Shown here piece by piece: positions 50,373 to 59,116 of a DNA stretch of 64,000 nt. The stretch spans positions 2,846,001-2,910,000 of the forward strand of contig NZ_CP083761.1 of assembly GCF_023558375.1 (NCBI RefSeq), written 5' to 3'. How positions within the stretch are numbered: the first letter of the stretch is position 1; each line of letters starts with the position of its first letter. The stretch comes from Chroococcidiopsis sp. CCMEE 29 (GTDB lineage Bacteria > Cyanobacteriota > Cyanobacteriia > Cyanobacteriales > Chroococcidiopsidaceae). The notes under the pieces are model-generated. The model searched no databases. It saw only the letters and a list, made by a program, of their open reading frames with translations, and had not been told where the DNA came from. Both the position numbers and the translations under genes were made by a program.

Positions 50373-51242
50373 TTAGTAAGGAGCTTGATCAAAATCATAT
50401 TCATCCTGGAACTCAAAGGAACCAGGAGTTTGCTCCATATCAATCTTGGAATTTTCCGGCTTTGGTTGTTCCTTGGCAAAATCCTTGTAGTCCTCAAAAG
50501 TTTGGCAGATAATCCCAGACTCCGGAGAAGTGGAAGCGATCAAGTATTCTGTCAAATTTTCAGCTGTAGGATGCCCGTAGTCTGCAGTCGTAGCCACCAA
50601 AGCTTTTTGCCCCATTCCTTTTTCCACCGAATCAATGATTGGGCAAAAAATTCCGTGAGCATGAAACAGCGCCCCTTTGCTGGTAAACACTTGTTGGCGG
50701 TAGGCAGCGTAAGCCTTCTCTAGTTCTACTGTGAACCCACCTGCTACAAAACCTGCCCTGGAACGGCGAAAGGCTTCGCCAAAACTTGCGCCAGCGGCAC
50801 CGCTCATAGTCAATCGCAATGGAGATTGATGCAGCAACTTTTGATCCTGCCCGACTAAGAAAATTAGGTAACGGGTGAAGGTTTTAAATTTGAGTTTCTC
50901 AGTCATGAAGGCATCGTAGTGATCTGCTAGCCGTCCCAAAGTGATACCTGTTGCTCTATCTTTGATGCACACGGGTCCCCGGCGTACCACTAGTAACCGA
51001 GGAGTGGTGGTGATAAATAGGCTGGTGGCTTCTCCTGAGCCAAAGGTATATTCTACCTGCTGCCAATTCTCATCCGGTGTAAAGCCGACCATATTAGCCT
51101 TCTCCAAGGAAATAGCTAATCCATAAGGCTTCAACCCATCTTGACTATATTGAGGGTTAATCATCTGACACCAAGGCAGCACCTCAGATGAAAGATCCTT
51201 GAATCTATCATCTTCAAAGTCGAATTTCCTGGATTGAGTCAT
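50373..51242 (-). CDS. DUF5895-like conserved cyanobacterial protein
   Basis: This 289-residue cytosolic protein has no recognised enzymatic motif. Conserved-looking segments are SSEVLPWCQMINPQYS near the start, EATSLFITTTPRLLVVRRGP, FKTFTRYLIFLVGQDQKLLH, and GALFHAHGIFCPIID. It resembles a cyanobacterial family I associate with DUF5895, which is often encoded near mobile or phage genes. The C-terminus is acidic (FEFQDEYDFDQAPY), as in proteins that contact DNA-binding partners. The start at 51242 (MTQSRKFDF) is preferred over 51254. Confidence 0.55.
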   Translation of the reverse strand: MTQSRKFDFEDDRFKDLSSEVLPWCQMINPQYSQDGLKPYGLAISLEKANMVGFTPDENWQQVEYTFGSGEATSLFITTTPRLLVVRRGPVCIKDRATGITLGRLADHYDAFMTEKLKFKTFTRYLIFLVGQDQKLLHQSPLRLTMSGAAGASFGEAFRRSRAGFVAGGFTVELEKAYAAYRQQVFTSKGALFHAHGIFCPIIDSVEKGMGQKALVATTADYGHPTAENLTEYLIASTSPESGIICQTFEDYKDFAKEQPKPENSKIDMEQTPGSFEFQDEYDFDQAPY

Positions 51243-51847
51243 GGTTGTAAGCATAGTTGGCTGTTACTGATATAGGTGTAAAAGTGGGTGAATGTGGCTG
51301 TGTGGACAACGGCAAAACCAAAGCACGGCTTTAGCGTTTGAGCGCCTTCAAAGCGATCGCCATAATCCCATCGGCTTCTAGTTTGTGGGAGTGTTAAAGA
51401 AGGGGGCAACATTTCGTTGAATTGAGCTTCCGCCCAGTAGTACACAACAACTCACAGCCCCAGAACCGATCAGCGCTGTATTCGTCAAATTTGTGAGCTG
51501 CTATTGTTACCTGTTGATTAGTATGGCTAGACTCAACCGAAACGCATACCGAGTAAATACGGGTATTTTCGCGGCAAAGACCAGCTAGGCCCAAAGAAAT
51601 TAGCTTTTAATTAGGTATAAATTAGTAGAAATATGCTATTTCATTCCCAAACTTCAGGAAATCGTACTGGAGCCGTCACCTTAAGAGGGATTCCTGAGTT
51701 ACTTGTCTGGGCAGAATCAATAAACCTTCGTATTTTAAAATACACTGGGTGCTGCAAGAGATAGCAGAGGGGGTGTTGCACCCAGTACGGTTAAGATCAA
51801 CTATCCTTGACGAAGGATTTTGACAGCAGTTTTGCAAAATCTCCGAT
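51243..51847. other. Intergenic with inverted repeats, no gene supported
   Basis: TATTTTAAAATA (51731-51742) is a perfect palindrome, and ACTGGGTGC (51744-51752) pairs with GCACCCAGT (51778-51786). Both precede the antiporter start by about 60-115 bases and could be operators or a hairpin leader. No coding sequence is convincing in the rest. Confidence 0.5.
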
Positions 51848-53788
51848 ATGGAAGCATCTTTTGAAATTACCCTGCAAATGGTCATTGCCGTGATCGCAGG
51901 CATCAGCGCTCAGGTGCTGGCTGAATACCTCAAAATACCCAGCATTGTCTTACTGCTGCTATTTGGCATTCTGCTTGGCTCAGATGGCGTTGGGGTGTTG
52001 CACCCCCAGGTGCTAGGCGCTGGTTTAGAAGTGATTGTGGCTCTCTCGACGGCAGTTATTCTATTTGAGGGTGGTCTCAATCTGGAACTGCGAGAATTAG
52101 GTCTGGTTTCAGGCAGCCTGCGGAACCTCGTTACTTTAGGAACGCTGATTACACTACTTGGCGGTAGTATGGCAGCGCATTGGCTAGCTGAATTTCCTTG
52201 GCCGATCGCTTTCCTTTATGCTTCCCTAGTTGTAGTCACAGGTCCAACTGTGATCTCTCCCTTGCTCAAACTCGTCAAAGTTGATCGACAGGTCGCTACG
52301 CTATTAGAGGGAGAAGCGGTTTTAATCGACCCAGTGGGCGCAATCCTAGCTGTCGTTGTGTTAAATACAATTTTGAACGGCGACACTGACCCCCTTAGGG
52401 CAATGAGCGGCTTAATCCTGCGCCTTAGTATTGGCGGTGGGATTGGAGCGGTAGGCGGCTGGTTGCTGAGCTTGATGTACAAATACGCCGATTTTATTTC
52501 AGATGAATTGAAAAACCTGGTAGTGCTAGCAGGGCTATGGGGCTTGTTTACTTTAGCTCAACTCAGCCAAAATGAGTCGGGACTTATGGCAACTGTAGTT
52601 GCCGGAATGGTTCTGGGATCTTCTTCACTGCCAGAGGAGCGATTGCTACGCCGATTCAAAGGTCAACTGACCATTCTAGGTGTATCGGTGCTGTTTATTT
52701 TGCTGGCAGCAGATTTATCAATTGCCAGTGTGTTTGCCCTGGGTTGGGGTAGTCTGTTCACTGTCTTGGTACTGATGTTTGTGGTGCGGCCAATTAACAT
52801 TGGCGTATCTACCTTGAACAGTGGATTGAACTGGCGGCAGAAGCTTTTCTTGTCCTGGGTAGCACCGAGGGGAATTGTTTCCGCCTCTGTCGCTTCTTTA
52901 TTTTCTATTTTTTTGACCGAGCGAGGAATCAACGGGGGTGATTCCATTAAGGCGCTTGTCTTCCTGACAATTATCCTGACAGTGGTATGCCAAGGAATCA
53001 CAGCTAGTTGGGTTGCCGATTGGCTGCAAATTAAATCAACAAAGGCAACTGGGGCTGTAATTGTTGGTTGCAATCCCTTGAGTCTTTTGATTGCCCGTTT
53101 ATTTCAAGAGCGGGGAGAACCTGTGGTTATGATTGATACTGACCCGGTAGCTTGCCAACAAGCTCAAGCACAAAATTTGCGAGTTTTCTTAAGTAGTGCC
53201 TTGGATATAGCAGTGCTAGAAGAAGCAGGACTAGCCTCGATGGGAACTTTTCTGGCTGTGACTAGTAACGGAGAAGTAAATTATATCTTGGCGCAGCGAG
53301 CGGCTGAGGAGTTTCAACCACCACGAGTTTTGGCAGTCTTCCCACGCGATCCGCAAGCTAGTACTCCGGCAAATAAAGATAAAATTAGCCAAGCTTTTCT
53401 CCCCGATATAGCGCTGAAAACTTGGAACGAGTACATCAGTGATGGGCGAGTAAAGCTAGGCACTACAACGCTAAGTGAACCAGGGTTTGCTTTTCAACAA
53501 GCCCACTTGCAGGCATTAATTTGGTCTGGAGAATTAGTGCCAATATTATTGGAACGAGAAGAGTGTTTCCAGGTTGCACCTGCCACTGAGCAATGGCAAC
53601 CTGGCGATCGCATCATCTACCTTTTGCACGACCCCAGACCCAGCCTGTTGAAGCGTTTATCAGGGGCAAGTCAATCAACTCGGCTGACGCTAGAGAAGCT
53701 ACCTGAAGTAGAGGAAGTCCCGCTTTCTCCTGCTTTGGAAGTGGTTTCCGCCGCTGGAGTTTCTACACTTGAGAATCAAAGCGTTTAA
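51848..53788 (+). CDS. CPA1-family sodium/proton antiporter with TrkA-N-like domain
   Basis: This 646-residue protein has an N-terminal membrane antiporter (about 1-390, 12 helices) of the NhaP/CPA1 type: IPSIVLLLLFGILLGSDGVG, LSTAVILFEGGLNLELRELG, VTGPTVISPLLKLVKVDRQVATLLEGEAVLIDPVGAI (ND-type motif as ID/DP). A cytosolic Rossmann TrkA-N-like domain follows (GAVIVGCNPLSLLIARLFQERGEPVVMIDTD, residues 398-428). A further C-terminal region resembles an RCK/TrkA-C stretch (VPILLEREECFQVAP). It exchanges Na+ or K+ for H+ and is likely gated by nucleotide or redox ligands. It converges with the cytochrome b-like gene. Confidence 0.92.
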   Translation: MEASFEITLQMVIAVIAGISAQVLAEYLKIPSIVLLLLFGILLGSDGVGVLHPQVLGAGLEVIVALSTAVILFEGGLNLELRELGLVSGSLRNLVTLGTLITLLGGSMAAHWLAEFPWPIAFLYASLVVVTGPTVISPLLKLVKVDRQVATLLEGEAVLIDPVGAILAVVVLNTILNGDTDPLRAMSGLILRLSIGGGIGAVGGWLLSLMYKYADFISDELKNLVVLAGLWGLFTLAQLSQNESGLMATVVAGMVLGSSSLPEERLLRRFKGQLTILGVSVLFILLAADLSIASVFALGWGSLFTVLVLMFVVRPINIGVSTLNSGLNWRQKLFLSWVAPRGIVSASVASLFSIFLTERGINGGDSIKALVFLTIILTVVCQGITASWVADWLQIKSTKATGAVIVGCNPLSLLIARLFQERGEPVVMIDTDPVACQQAQAQNLRVFLSSALDIAVLEEAGLASMGTFLAVTSNGEVNYILAQRAAEEFQPPRVLAVFPRDPQASTPANKDKISQAFLPDIALKTWNEYISDGRVKLGTTTLSEPGFAFQQAHLQALIWSGELVPILLEREECFQVAPATEQWQPGDRIIYLLHDPRPSLLKRLSGASQSTRLTLEKLPEVEEVPLSPALEVVSAAGVSTLENQSV

Positions 53789-53789
53789 A

Positions 53790-54434
53790 CTAGCTAGGCA
53801 TTTGTCTACCCTGTAACTCAGGTGCTGATTCCATCGCTGGAAGTGGCACGTTCATTTGTTTCTCTTGCCGCAACAGTCCCCATAAATGAATCACGGCAAG
53901 AATGATTGCTCCAATGGATAGCAAATAGCTGTGAATGGTGTAGAGATGTGCAACAGTTGTGGTATTGACCGCTCCACCGCCAGTGATGATGTCTCTTAAT
54001 AATGGACCAATTACAGGCAGTGCTTCGATGGTACCTAACTCAATTCGAAAGCGCCAATATCCCAGCTGGCTCCAGTCCAAAATCATTGCTGTCCAGCCAA
54101 GCGCGATCGCCGTCAGAGCTAATAAAATACCGCTCATCCAAGCGATTAGCCAGCTGGAACGAAATTGCCTACCCAGAAACATCACCACAATCTGAATTAG
54201 GGCCGTTCCAATCAGCCCATTACCGGCAAGCTCGTGAATATTATGAATCAGCAAACCATTAGGAATCTCGGTGTCAATCCATTTCAATGCTTGATAAGCC
54301 CTGCCTGCTACTGGTTCATAGTAAAAGGACAGCAAAATACCTGTAATCGCAGCGATCGCGCTCAACGTGATAATGATTACTGATAAAACTGTCGCCGTTC
54401 TTCGCAGGATGAAATCGTAGGAGATATCTTTCAT
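53790..54434 (-). CDS. Cytochrome b N-terminal-like membrane protein
   Basis: This protein of about 214 residues has four helices and is distantly similar to cytochrome b6. In the fourth helix His and His are 15 apart (YTIHSYLLSIGAIILAVIHL), matching the b6 haem ligands. In the second helix LIHNIHELAGNGLIGTALIQ has the first His, but the partner expected 14 residues later is Gln. One haem site thus looks incomplete or differently liganded. FYYEPVAGRAY at the first loop resembles the b6 family. The protein could serve electron transfer with another oxidoreductase. Start at 54434 is chosen; an upstream in-frame start lies at 54461. Confidence 0.7.
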   Translation of the reverse strand: MKDISYDFILRRTATVLSVIIITLSAIAAITGILLSFYYEPVAGRAYQALKWIDTEIPNGLLIHNIHELAGNGLIGTALIQIVVMFLGRQFRSSWLIAWMSGILLALTAIALGWTAMILDWSQLGYWRFRIELGTIEALPVIGPLLRDIITGGGAVNTTTVAHLYTIHSYLLSIGAIILAVIHLWGLLRQEKQMNVPLPAMESAPELQGRQMPS

Positions 54435-54590
54435 AACTAACCCGTCCCTGCGTCCACTCAATGGGTAAAGTGTGTATTTTTATTAAGATATTAACGAATT
54501 AATTAATATACTCAGTCGTTCCTAAGGAGGAGATGTAGGAATGAGGGGCGAGGGGCGAGGGAAATACCTACTGTCTGTACCGCGGCTTAT

Positions 54591-55286
54591 TCAAGCTAAA
54601 TAGGGTGTCCAAGCTGGCAAAACTTGCGGTGAGCCATACCATATTCCTGCTGCCCTTGGGGAATGCTTGACTCCTTCTACAACTAAATTTTCTGCTCCCT
54701 CCAAATGAGCGGCTGCGATCGGTGTGATCCCATCTCCCCAGCAATTACCTTGTCCGCAGGTTAATTGGTAACTGCTGTAAGCCAACCAACTGCCCCGTTG
54801 CCGCTGCCCGAAAATGGTCTTGCCAGCAACGCAAACGTAGCAAACATTAGGGTAGAAAGCTCCAGGGTAATTTTGATTGACAAAATCGAGATTCCAGCGC
54901 GTCCAGCGCTCTTGACTGACATGGGGAGTCCCCAGCGTGACTAAGGTGGCAACATAGGTGTGAGCCTGCCACGGACCAATAGGAATAACGACACCACGAC
55001 CGAAGTAGGGCTTTTCTCCCAGGTAAATGCGAGAAATCCAGCCTCCGGCAGAGTGACCAATCAGATTAATTTGAGAGGTGTTGTATTGCTGTAATATTTG
55101 CTTTACCGTGCGGTCAAGTTGCAGCAAAATTGGTGTAATGGGTCTGCCTCCTAAAGTAGGCAACCAATCTCGGCGACGCAGTGGCACTGTTACTGTTGGA
55201 AAACCTATCTGTTGTAAGGATTGTTCCAGTTGGTGGTAGGCGATCGCACTTTCTAAATATCCGGGCAGAATAACAGTCGGTAACAT
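54591..55286 (-). CDS. Alpha/beta-fold lipase-like hydrolase
   Basis: This 231-residue protein has an N-terminal strand VILPGYLESAIAYHQLEQ and the nucleophile elbow INLIGHSAGGWISRIY (Ser in G-H-S-A-G-G). TLVTLGTPHVSQERWTRWN and the catalytic-type region NCWGDGITPIAAAHL and GVKHSPRAAG supply Asp and His. It is similar to bacterial lipases and PGAP1-like proteins. No signal peptide is evident. It is divergent from cobI, with about 100 bases between starts containing GGGGTCA repeats. Confidence 0.85.
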   Translation of the reverse strand: MLPTVILPGYLESAIAYHQLEQSLQQIGFPTVTVPLRRRDWLPTLGGRPITPILLQLDRTVKQILQQYNTSQINLIGHSAGGWISRIYLGEKPYFGRGVVIPIGPWQAHTYVATLVTLGTPHVSQERWTRWNLDFVNQNYPGAFYPNVCYVCVAGKTIFGQRQRGSWLAYSSYQLTCGQGNCWGDGITPIAAAHLEGAENLVVEGVKHSPRAAGIWYGSPQVLPAWTPYLA

Positions 55287-55291
55287 TTGGA

Positions 55292-55312
55292 GGGGTCAGG
55301 GGTCAGGGGTCA
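55292..55312. repeat. GGGGTCA tandem repeat
   Basis: Three GGGGTCA units appear in the lipase-cobI gap, the same class as at 32541 and 33266. Confidence 0.8.
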
Positions 55313-55388
55313 GAGAATTATCAATTATGAATTATCAACACAGCATTTATCATTCATTATGCAGCACTTAACCTTAGCCCCTTAAGTT

Positions 55389-56108
55389 GTGAAAATCGGT
55401 ACTCTCTACGGTATTAGTGTGGGTCCAGGCGATCCAGAATTGCTCACCATTAAGGGAGTGCGATCGCTGCAAAAAGTGGCAGTAGTGGCGTTTCCTGCCG
55501 GGATACAAGGTAAACCAGGAATCGCACAGCAGATTGTCAGCCAATGGCTCAGTCCACATCAGCAGCAACTAGCTTTGGCATTTCCCTATGTGCAGGATAT
55601 TGCAGTGCTAACCCAAGCATGGCAGATAGCAGCTGAGCAAGTTTGGCAATATCTGAAACATGGTCAAGATGTAGCTTTTGCCTGTGAAGGGGATGTGAGT
55701 TTTTACAGCACGTTTACCTATTTGTCACAGACATTGCAACAACTGCATCCTGAAGCGGCAATCCAACTGATACCAGGAGTTTGTTCACCAATGGCAGCGG
55801 CATCTGTGCTGGGGTTACCTTTAACGATACGGCAAGAGCGTCTAGCCGTGTTACCAGCGCTTTATCAGGTGGAGGAACTAGAAGCTGTTTTAGAATGGGC
55901 AGATGTGGTGGTGCTGATGAAGGTGAGTTCGGTTTATGAGCAGGTTTGGCAAGTGTTAAAGCAACAGTCTTTGTTGAGTAAAAGCTGGGTAATAGAGCGG
56001 GCAACTTTACCGGATATGGTGATTTATTCTGACTTAAGCGATCGCCCAAACCTAAAACTACCCTATTTCTCTCTGTTGATTGTTCAAGTAATAAACCGAA
56101 ATACTTAG
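55389..56108 (+). CDS. cobI: Precorrin-2 C20-methyltransferase
   Basis: This 239-residue SAM-dependent tetrapyrrole methylase (CobI/CbiL) adds the C20 methyl group in corrin synthesis. The hallmarks are GTLYGISVGPGDPELLTIKGVRSLQ, the central loop CEGDVSFYSTFTYLSQTL, IPGVCSPMAAASVLGLPL, and VVLMKVSSVYEQVWQVL. GTG start at 55389. With cobK in this window the organism makes cobalamin-type corrinoids; the two are not linked in one operon. Confidence 0.93.
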   Translation: MKIGTLYGISVGPGDPELLTIKGVRSLQKVAVVAFPAGIQGKPGIAQQIVSQWLSPHQQQLALAFPYVQDIAVLTQAWQIAAEQVWQYLKHGQDVAFACEGDVSFYSTFTYLSQTLQQLHPEAAIQLIPGVCSPMAAASVLGLPLTIRQERLAVLPALYQVEELEAVLEWADVVVLMKVSSVYEQVWQVLKQQSLLSKSWVIERATLPDMVIYSDLSDRPNLKLPYFSLLIVQVINRNT

Positions 56109-56284
56109 TAGCTATGTTTTAAATCGCTTCAAAACTTGCAAAGTTATTGTTTTAGAATCAGGCTGAGTAGAGCTAATATCGAAATCGGAATGCTTTTGAA
56201 AGGCTGAAGTTATGAAGAAAGTATGAAGTATGAGGTCCACTTTCCGCCTGACGCATTCATCCTTCGTCAATTACCTTACCTGCT

Positions 56285-57907
56285 ATGTCCCACGCTTCCC
56301 TAATTCAAACTCTGCCTGCACATTTGCGCTCTTCCAATGGCTTGGCTACTCTAGCCTCGGTAGGAATCCATGGGTTACTTTTGCTCTCCCTGCCACTCTT
56401 GCCTCTTGATTCTAAAGAAACCTACTCACAACGAAACATTGGACTCGTTTCGTTAACCCCATCTGAACAAAGTCGTCTGCCGCAAGGTGCAACGGAGCAA
56501 GTGACACTACCACCCTTTGCCACCCAGCCGAGTGAATTGCCACCCTTGCCACCACCGCCTCCATTCCAGTCGGGTATATTGCCACCGCTACCACCGCCAC
56601 CACCCATCGGCAATACGTCCATGTACCAGTATCCAGGCGGGAATTCCTTGCCCCAACCGCCAACCCTTCGAGTGCCATCATCGCCGATCCAACAGTATAG
56701 TCAGCCACCTATTCCACAGTTTCCTGTCAGTCAACTGCCTAACCCGCCAGCACCACCTCAAATCAGTCAACTGCCTAACCCACCAGCACCCACTCAAACT
56801 ATTAGGCTGCGGCAAATCTCGCCGTTGCCGTCCTACAGAATTCCTCCTAATCAGGGTTTGCCTTCTACTAGTGGGCTCAAACCGGGTGAGCCTTTCTCTC
56901 TAACTGAGCAAAACATTAATCCACAGAACACTAATCAATCTCAGAATCAAGTTGCTATAGCAAATCAGGAGAAACAGCCGCCAACTCCTTCTGCGATAAA
57001 ACTCCCCGAACGCGCCAAACAAGAGCTAATCGCACGGCGCAATGCACTCGCCGCACAATCAGCCGCTAATCGAACTGCTGAAGTTAAGCCTCCAGCTACT
57101 ACTCCAGACTCTAGCAGTCAAGACAAGCTAGCAGCAGCACTACGGCAACAGCCTCAACCCAATACAAAACTCCCCGAACGCGCCAAACAAGAGCTAATCG
57201 CACGGCGCAATGCACTCGCCGCACAATCAGCCGCTAACCGAACTGCTGAAGTCAAGCCTCCAGCTACTACTCCAGACTCCAGTAGTCAAGACAAGCTAGC
57301 AGCAGCACTACGGCAACAGCCTCAACCCAATACAAAACTCCCCGAACGCGCCAAACAAGAGCTAATCGCACGGCGCAATGCACTCGCCGCACAATCAGCC
57401 GCTAACCGAACTGCTGAAGTCAAGCCTCCAGCTGCTACTCCAGACTCTAGTAGTCAAGACAAGCTAGCAGCAGCACTGCGGCAACAGCCTCAACCCAATA
57501 CAACTAGTTCTACATCGATAGCAACGGAACAGACAATTGCACAATTAGAAACTTTTAAGGAGCGGCAACAGAGAGTTCAGCAAGAAACGCCGAACGTCGT
57601 GACAAAAGCGCCAATCCGAGAAAAGATCAAGACGTGTGAAAAGCAGCTTGATGGTCGCGTTGCTGTATTTGGGGTAGTGGTAAACCCTGAGGGTCAGATT
57701 ATCTCTGGACCTGATTTTATGCCAAAGAACAGTGCTGGTTACGTTCAACAAGCTGCTAAAAATTATGTCGGGAGTTACCCGTTCCCCAAAACTGATAGCC
57801 CCACGAATCAACCGTTTCGCCTACAGTTCAATTACGACACCAGCAGCTGTTCTGCACCTACATCATCCACAACTGAAAATACACCAAATCCATTATCTCA
57901 GTCGTAG
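56285..57907 (+). CDS. TonB-like Pro-rich protein with tandem repeats
   Basis: This 540-residue protein has a short cytoplasmic head and an N-terminal membrane segment (LATLASVGIHGLLLLSLPLL, about residues 20-39). A long Pro-rich region contains PPLPPPPPF and PPLPPPPPI stretches, then comes a block of three identical 56-residue repeats (LPERAKQELIARRNALAAQS onward), then a C-terminal domain (DGRVAVFGVVVNPEGQIISG, YVQQAAKNYVGSYPF) like the TonB C-terminal fold. It would span the periplasm to energise outer-membrane receptors. The partner ExbB/ExbD genes are not here. Confidence 0.78.
   Translation: MSHASLIQTLPAHLRSSNGLATLASVGIHGLLLLSLPLLPLDSKETYSQRNIGLVSLTPSEQSRLPQGATEQVTLPPFATQPSELPPLPPPPPFQSGILPPLPPPPPIGNTSMYQYPGGNSLPQPPTLRVPSSPIQQYSQPPIPQFPVSQLPNPPAPPQISQLPNPPAPTQTIRLRQISPLPSYRIPPNQGLPSTSGLKPGEPFSLTEQNINPQNTNQSQNQVAIANQEKQPPTPSAIKLPERAKQELIARRNALAAQSAANRTAEVKPPATTPDSSSQDKLAAALRQQPQPNTKLPERAKQELIARRNALAAQSAANRTAEVKPPATTPDSSSQDKLAAALRQQPQPNTKLPERAKQELIARRNALAAQSAANRTAEVKPPAATPDSSSQDKLAAALRQQPQPNTTSSTSIATEQTIAQLETFKERQQRVQQETPNVVTKAPIREKIKTCEKQLDGRVAVFGVVVNPEGQIISGPDFMPKNSAGYVQQAAKNYVGSYPFPKTDSPTNQPFRLQFNYDTSSCSAPTSSTTENTPNPLSQS
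56999..57502. repeat. Three 168-bp tandem repeats in the TonB-like gene
   Basis: The units at 56999-57166, 57167-57334 and 57335-57502 differ by only a few bases (for example A/T exchanges and ACT/GCT for one residue). The repeats extend the periplasmic rod in multiples of 56 residues. Their near-identity implies recent expansion or gene conversion. Confidence 0.93.
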
Positions 57908-57988
57908 TTAGGTGAATCAGCTGTAACTGCAGGTTCTGCTGGAGGCATGAGAGGGGGAACAGGGCGTTTTATATTACGGATGAGGTTA

Positions 57989-59104
57989 CTAACCAGAGCA
58001 TAGATTAGTTAACATAGTAGCTGTAGCCACGTCCGGAGTCTGCCATGAAACTCAAAGACGCTCGCCATCTGTCAGCCAAAGCTCAAGAAGCACTTCGCTA
58101 CCGAGTGGTAAATGCAGTCGAGAGCGGTATGAGTAAATCAGAAGCAGCGCGTGTTTTCAACGTTTCGCGTACAGCAGTGCATAACTGGACAAAAGTGGTA
58201 GCTTCCAGCGGTGCGACATCGTTGAAAGCAAGAAAGCGTGGTCCTCGTGCTAGCTCACGTCTGCTCCCCCATCAAGCGGCAACAGCAGTGAGGTTAATGG
58301 AGCAAAAGTGTCCAGACGCTTTAGGATTACCATTTTACTTATGGACACGCGAAGCAGTGCAACAGTTTTTGGCTCAACGGTATGAGCTATCGGTGTCAGT
58401 GTGGACAATAGGGCGTTATCTCAAGAAATGGGGTTTTACACCACAAAAACCGCTGCGTCGGGCATACGAACAGGATCGCAAGGCAGTGCAGTACTGGTTA
58501 GAAACTGAGTATCCCCAGATTTGTCGTAAAGCCCATCAAGAAAAAGCACAAATTCACTGGGGAGACGAAATGGGAGTCCGCTCGGATTATCAAGCAGGAC
58601 GTTCCTATGGACGAACTGGACAAACGCCAGTTGTGTTAGGGACAGGTAAGCGCTTTAGCTGCAATATGATTTCAACAATTACCAATCGTGGCAAGCTGTA
58701 CTTCAAGTTATTCACACAACGGTTTGATGCCGCGCTCATGCTTGATTTCCTGCGGCGTTTGATTCGTCAGTGTGACCAAAAGGTGTTTCTGATTGTAGAT
58801 AGTCATCCTGTGCATCGCTCTCACGTAGTTAAAAGCTGGGTTGAGCGTCATGCCGCTCGCATCCGCCTGTTTTTCTTGCCTTCTTATAGCCCTGAACTAA
58901 ACCCAAATGAGCTACTCAATCATGATGTTAAAGCCAATGCTGTTGGGCGGCAACGTCCCAGAAATCAAACACAGATGATTAACAACATCCGTAGCTATTT
59001 ACGTAGCACACAACGTCACCCTAACGTTGTGCAAAACTTCTTCCACGAGAAACACGTTGCTTATGCAGCTGCCTAGACTGTTCACTATTTAATGCTCTGG
59101 TTAG
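57989..59104. mobile_element. IS630-family insertion sequence
   Basis: The ends CTAACCAGAGCATAGATTAG and, inverted, CTAACCAGAGCATTAAATAG are imperfect terminal repeats flanked by TA duplications (57987-57988 and 59105-59106), the IS630/Tc1 target rule. The element is 1116 bp, with one transposase gene. It lies between the TonB-like gene and rfbB, its right end only 5 bases before the ATG at 59111. Confidence 0.88.
58045..59076 (+). CDS. IS630-family transposase
   Basis: This 343-residue DDE transposase has two N-terminal HTH segments (SKSEAARVFNVSRTAVHNWTK, and SVWTIGRYLKKWGFTPQKPLRRAYEQD). The catalytic core starts IHWGDEMGVRSD (first Asp region), then FLIVDSHPVHRSHVV (second Asp), and FLPSYSPELNPNELLNHDVK (final Glu). 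The gene is intact with no stops, so the element may be active. No frameshift separates orfA and orfB, unlike several cyanobacterial IS630 types. Confidence 0.93.
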   Translation: MKLKDARHLSAKAQEALRYRVVNAVESGMSKSEAARVFNVSRTAVHNWTKVVASSGATSLKARKRGPRASSRLLPHQAATAVRLMEQKCPDALGLPFYLWTREAVQQFLAQRYELSVSVWTIGRYLKKWGFTPQKPLRRAYEQDRKAVQYWLETEYPQICRKAHQEKAQIHWGDEMGVRSDYQAGRSYGRTGQTPVVLGTGKRFSCNMISTITNRGKLYFKLFTQRFDAALMLDFLRRLIRQCDQKVFLIVDSHPVHRSHVVKSWVERHAARIRLFFLPSYSPELNPNELLNHDVKANAVGRQRPRNQTQMINNIRSYLRSTQRHPNVVQNFFHEKHVAYAAA

Positions 59105-59116
59105 TAAATAATGCTT

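Noticed and set aside
51394-51594. 66-residue Cys-rich ORF on the minus strand
   Set aside because: It has no family resemblance, poor start context, and lies in a gap with palindromes only.
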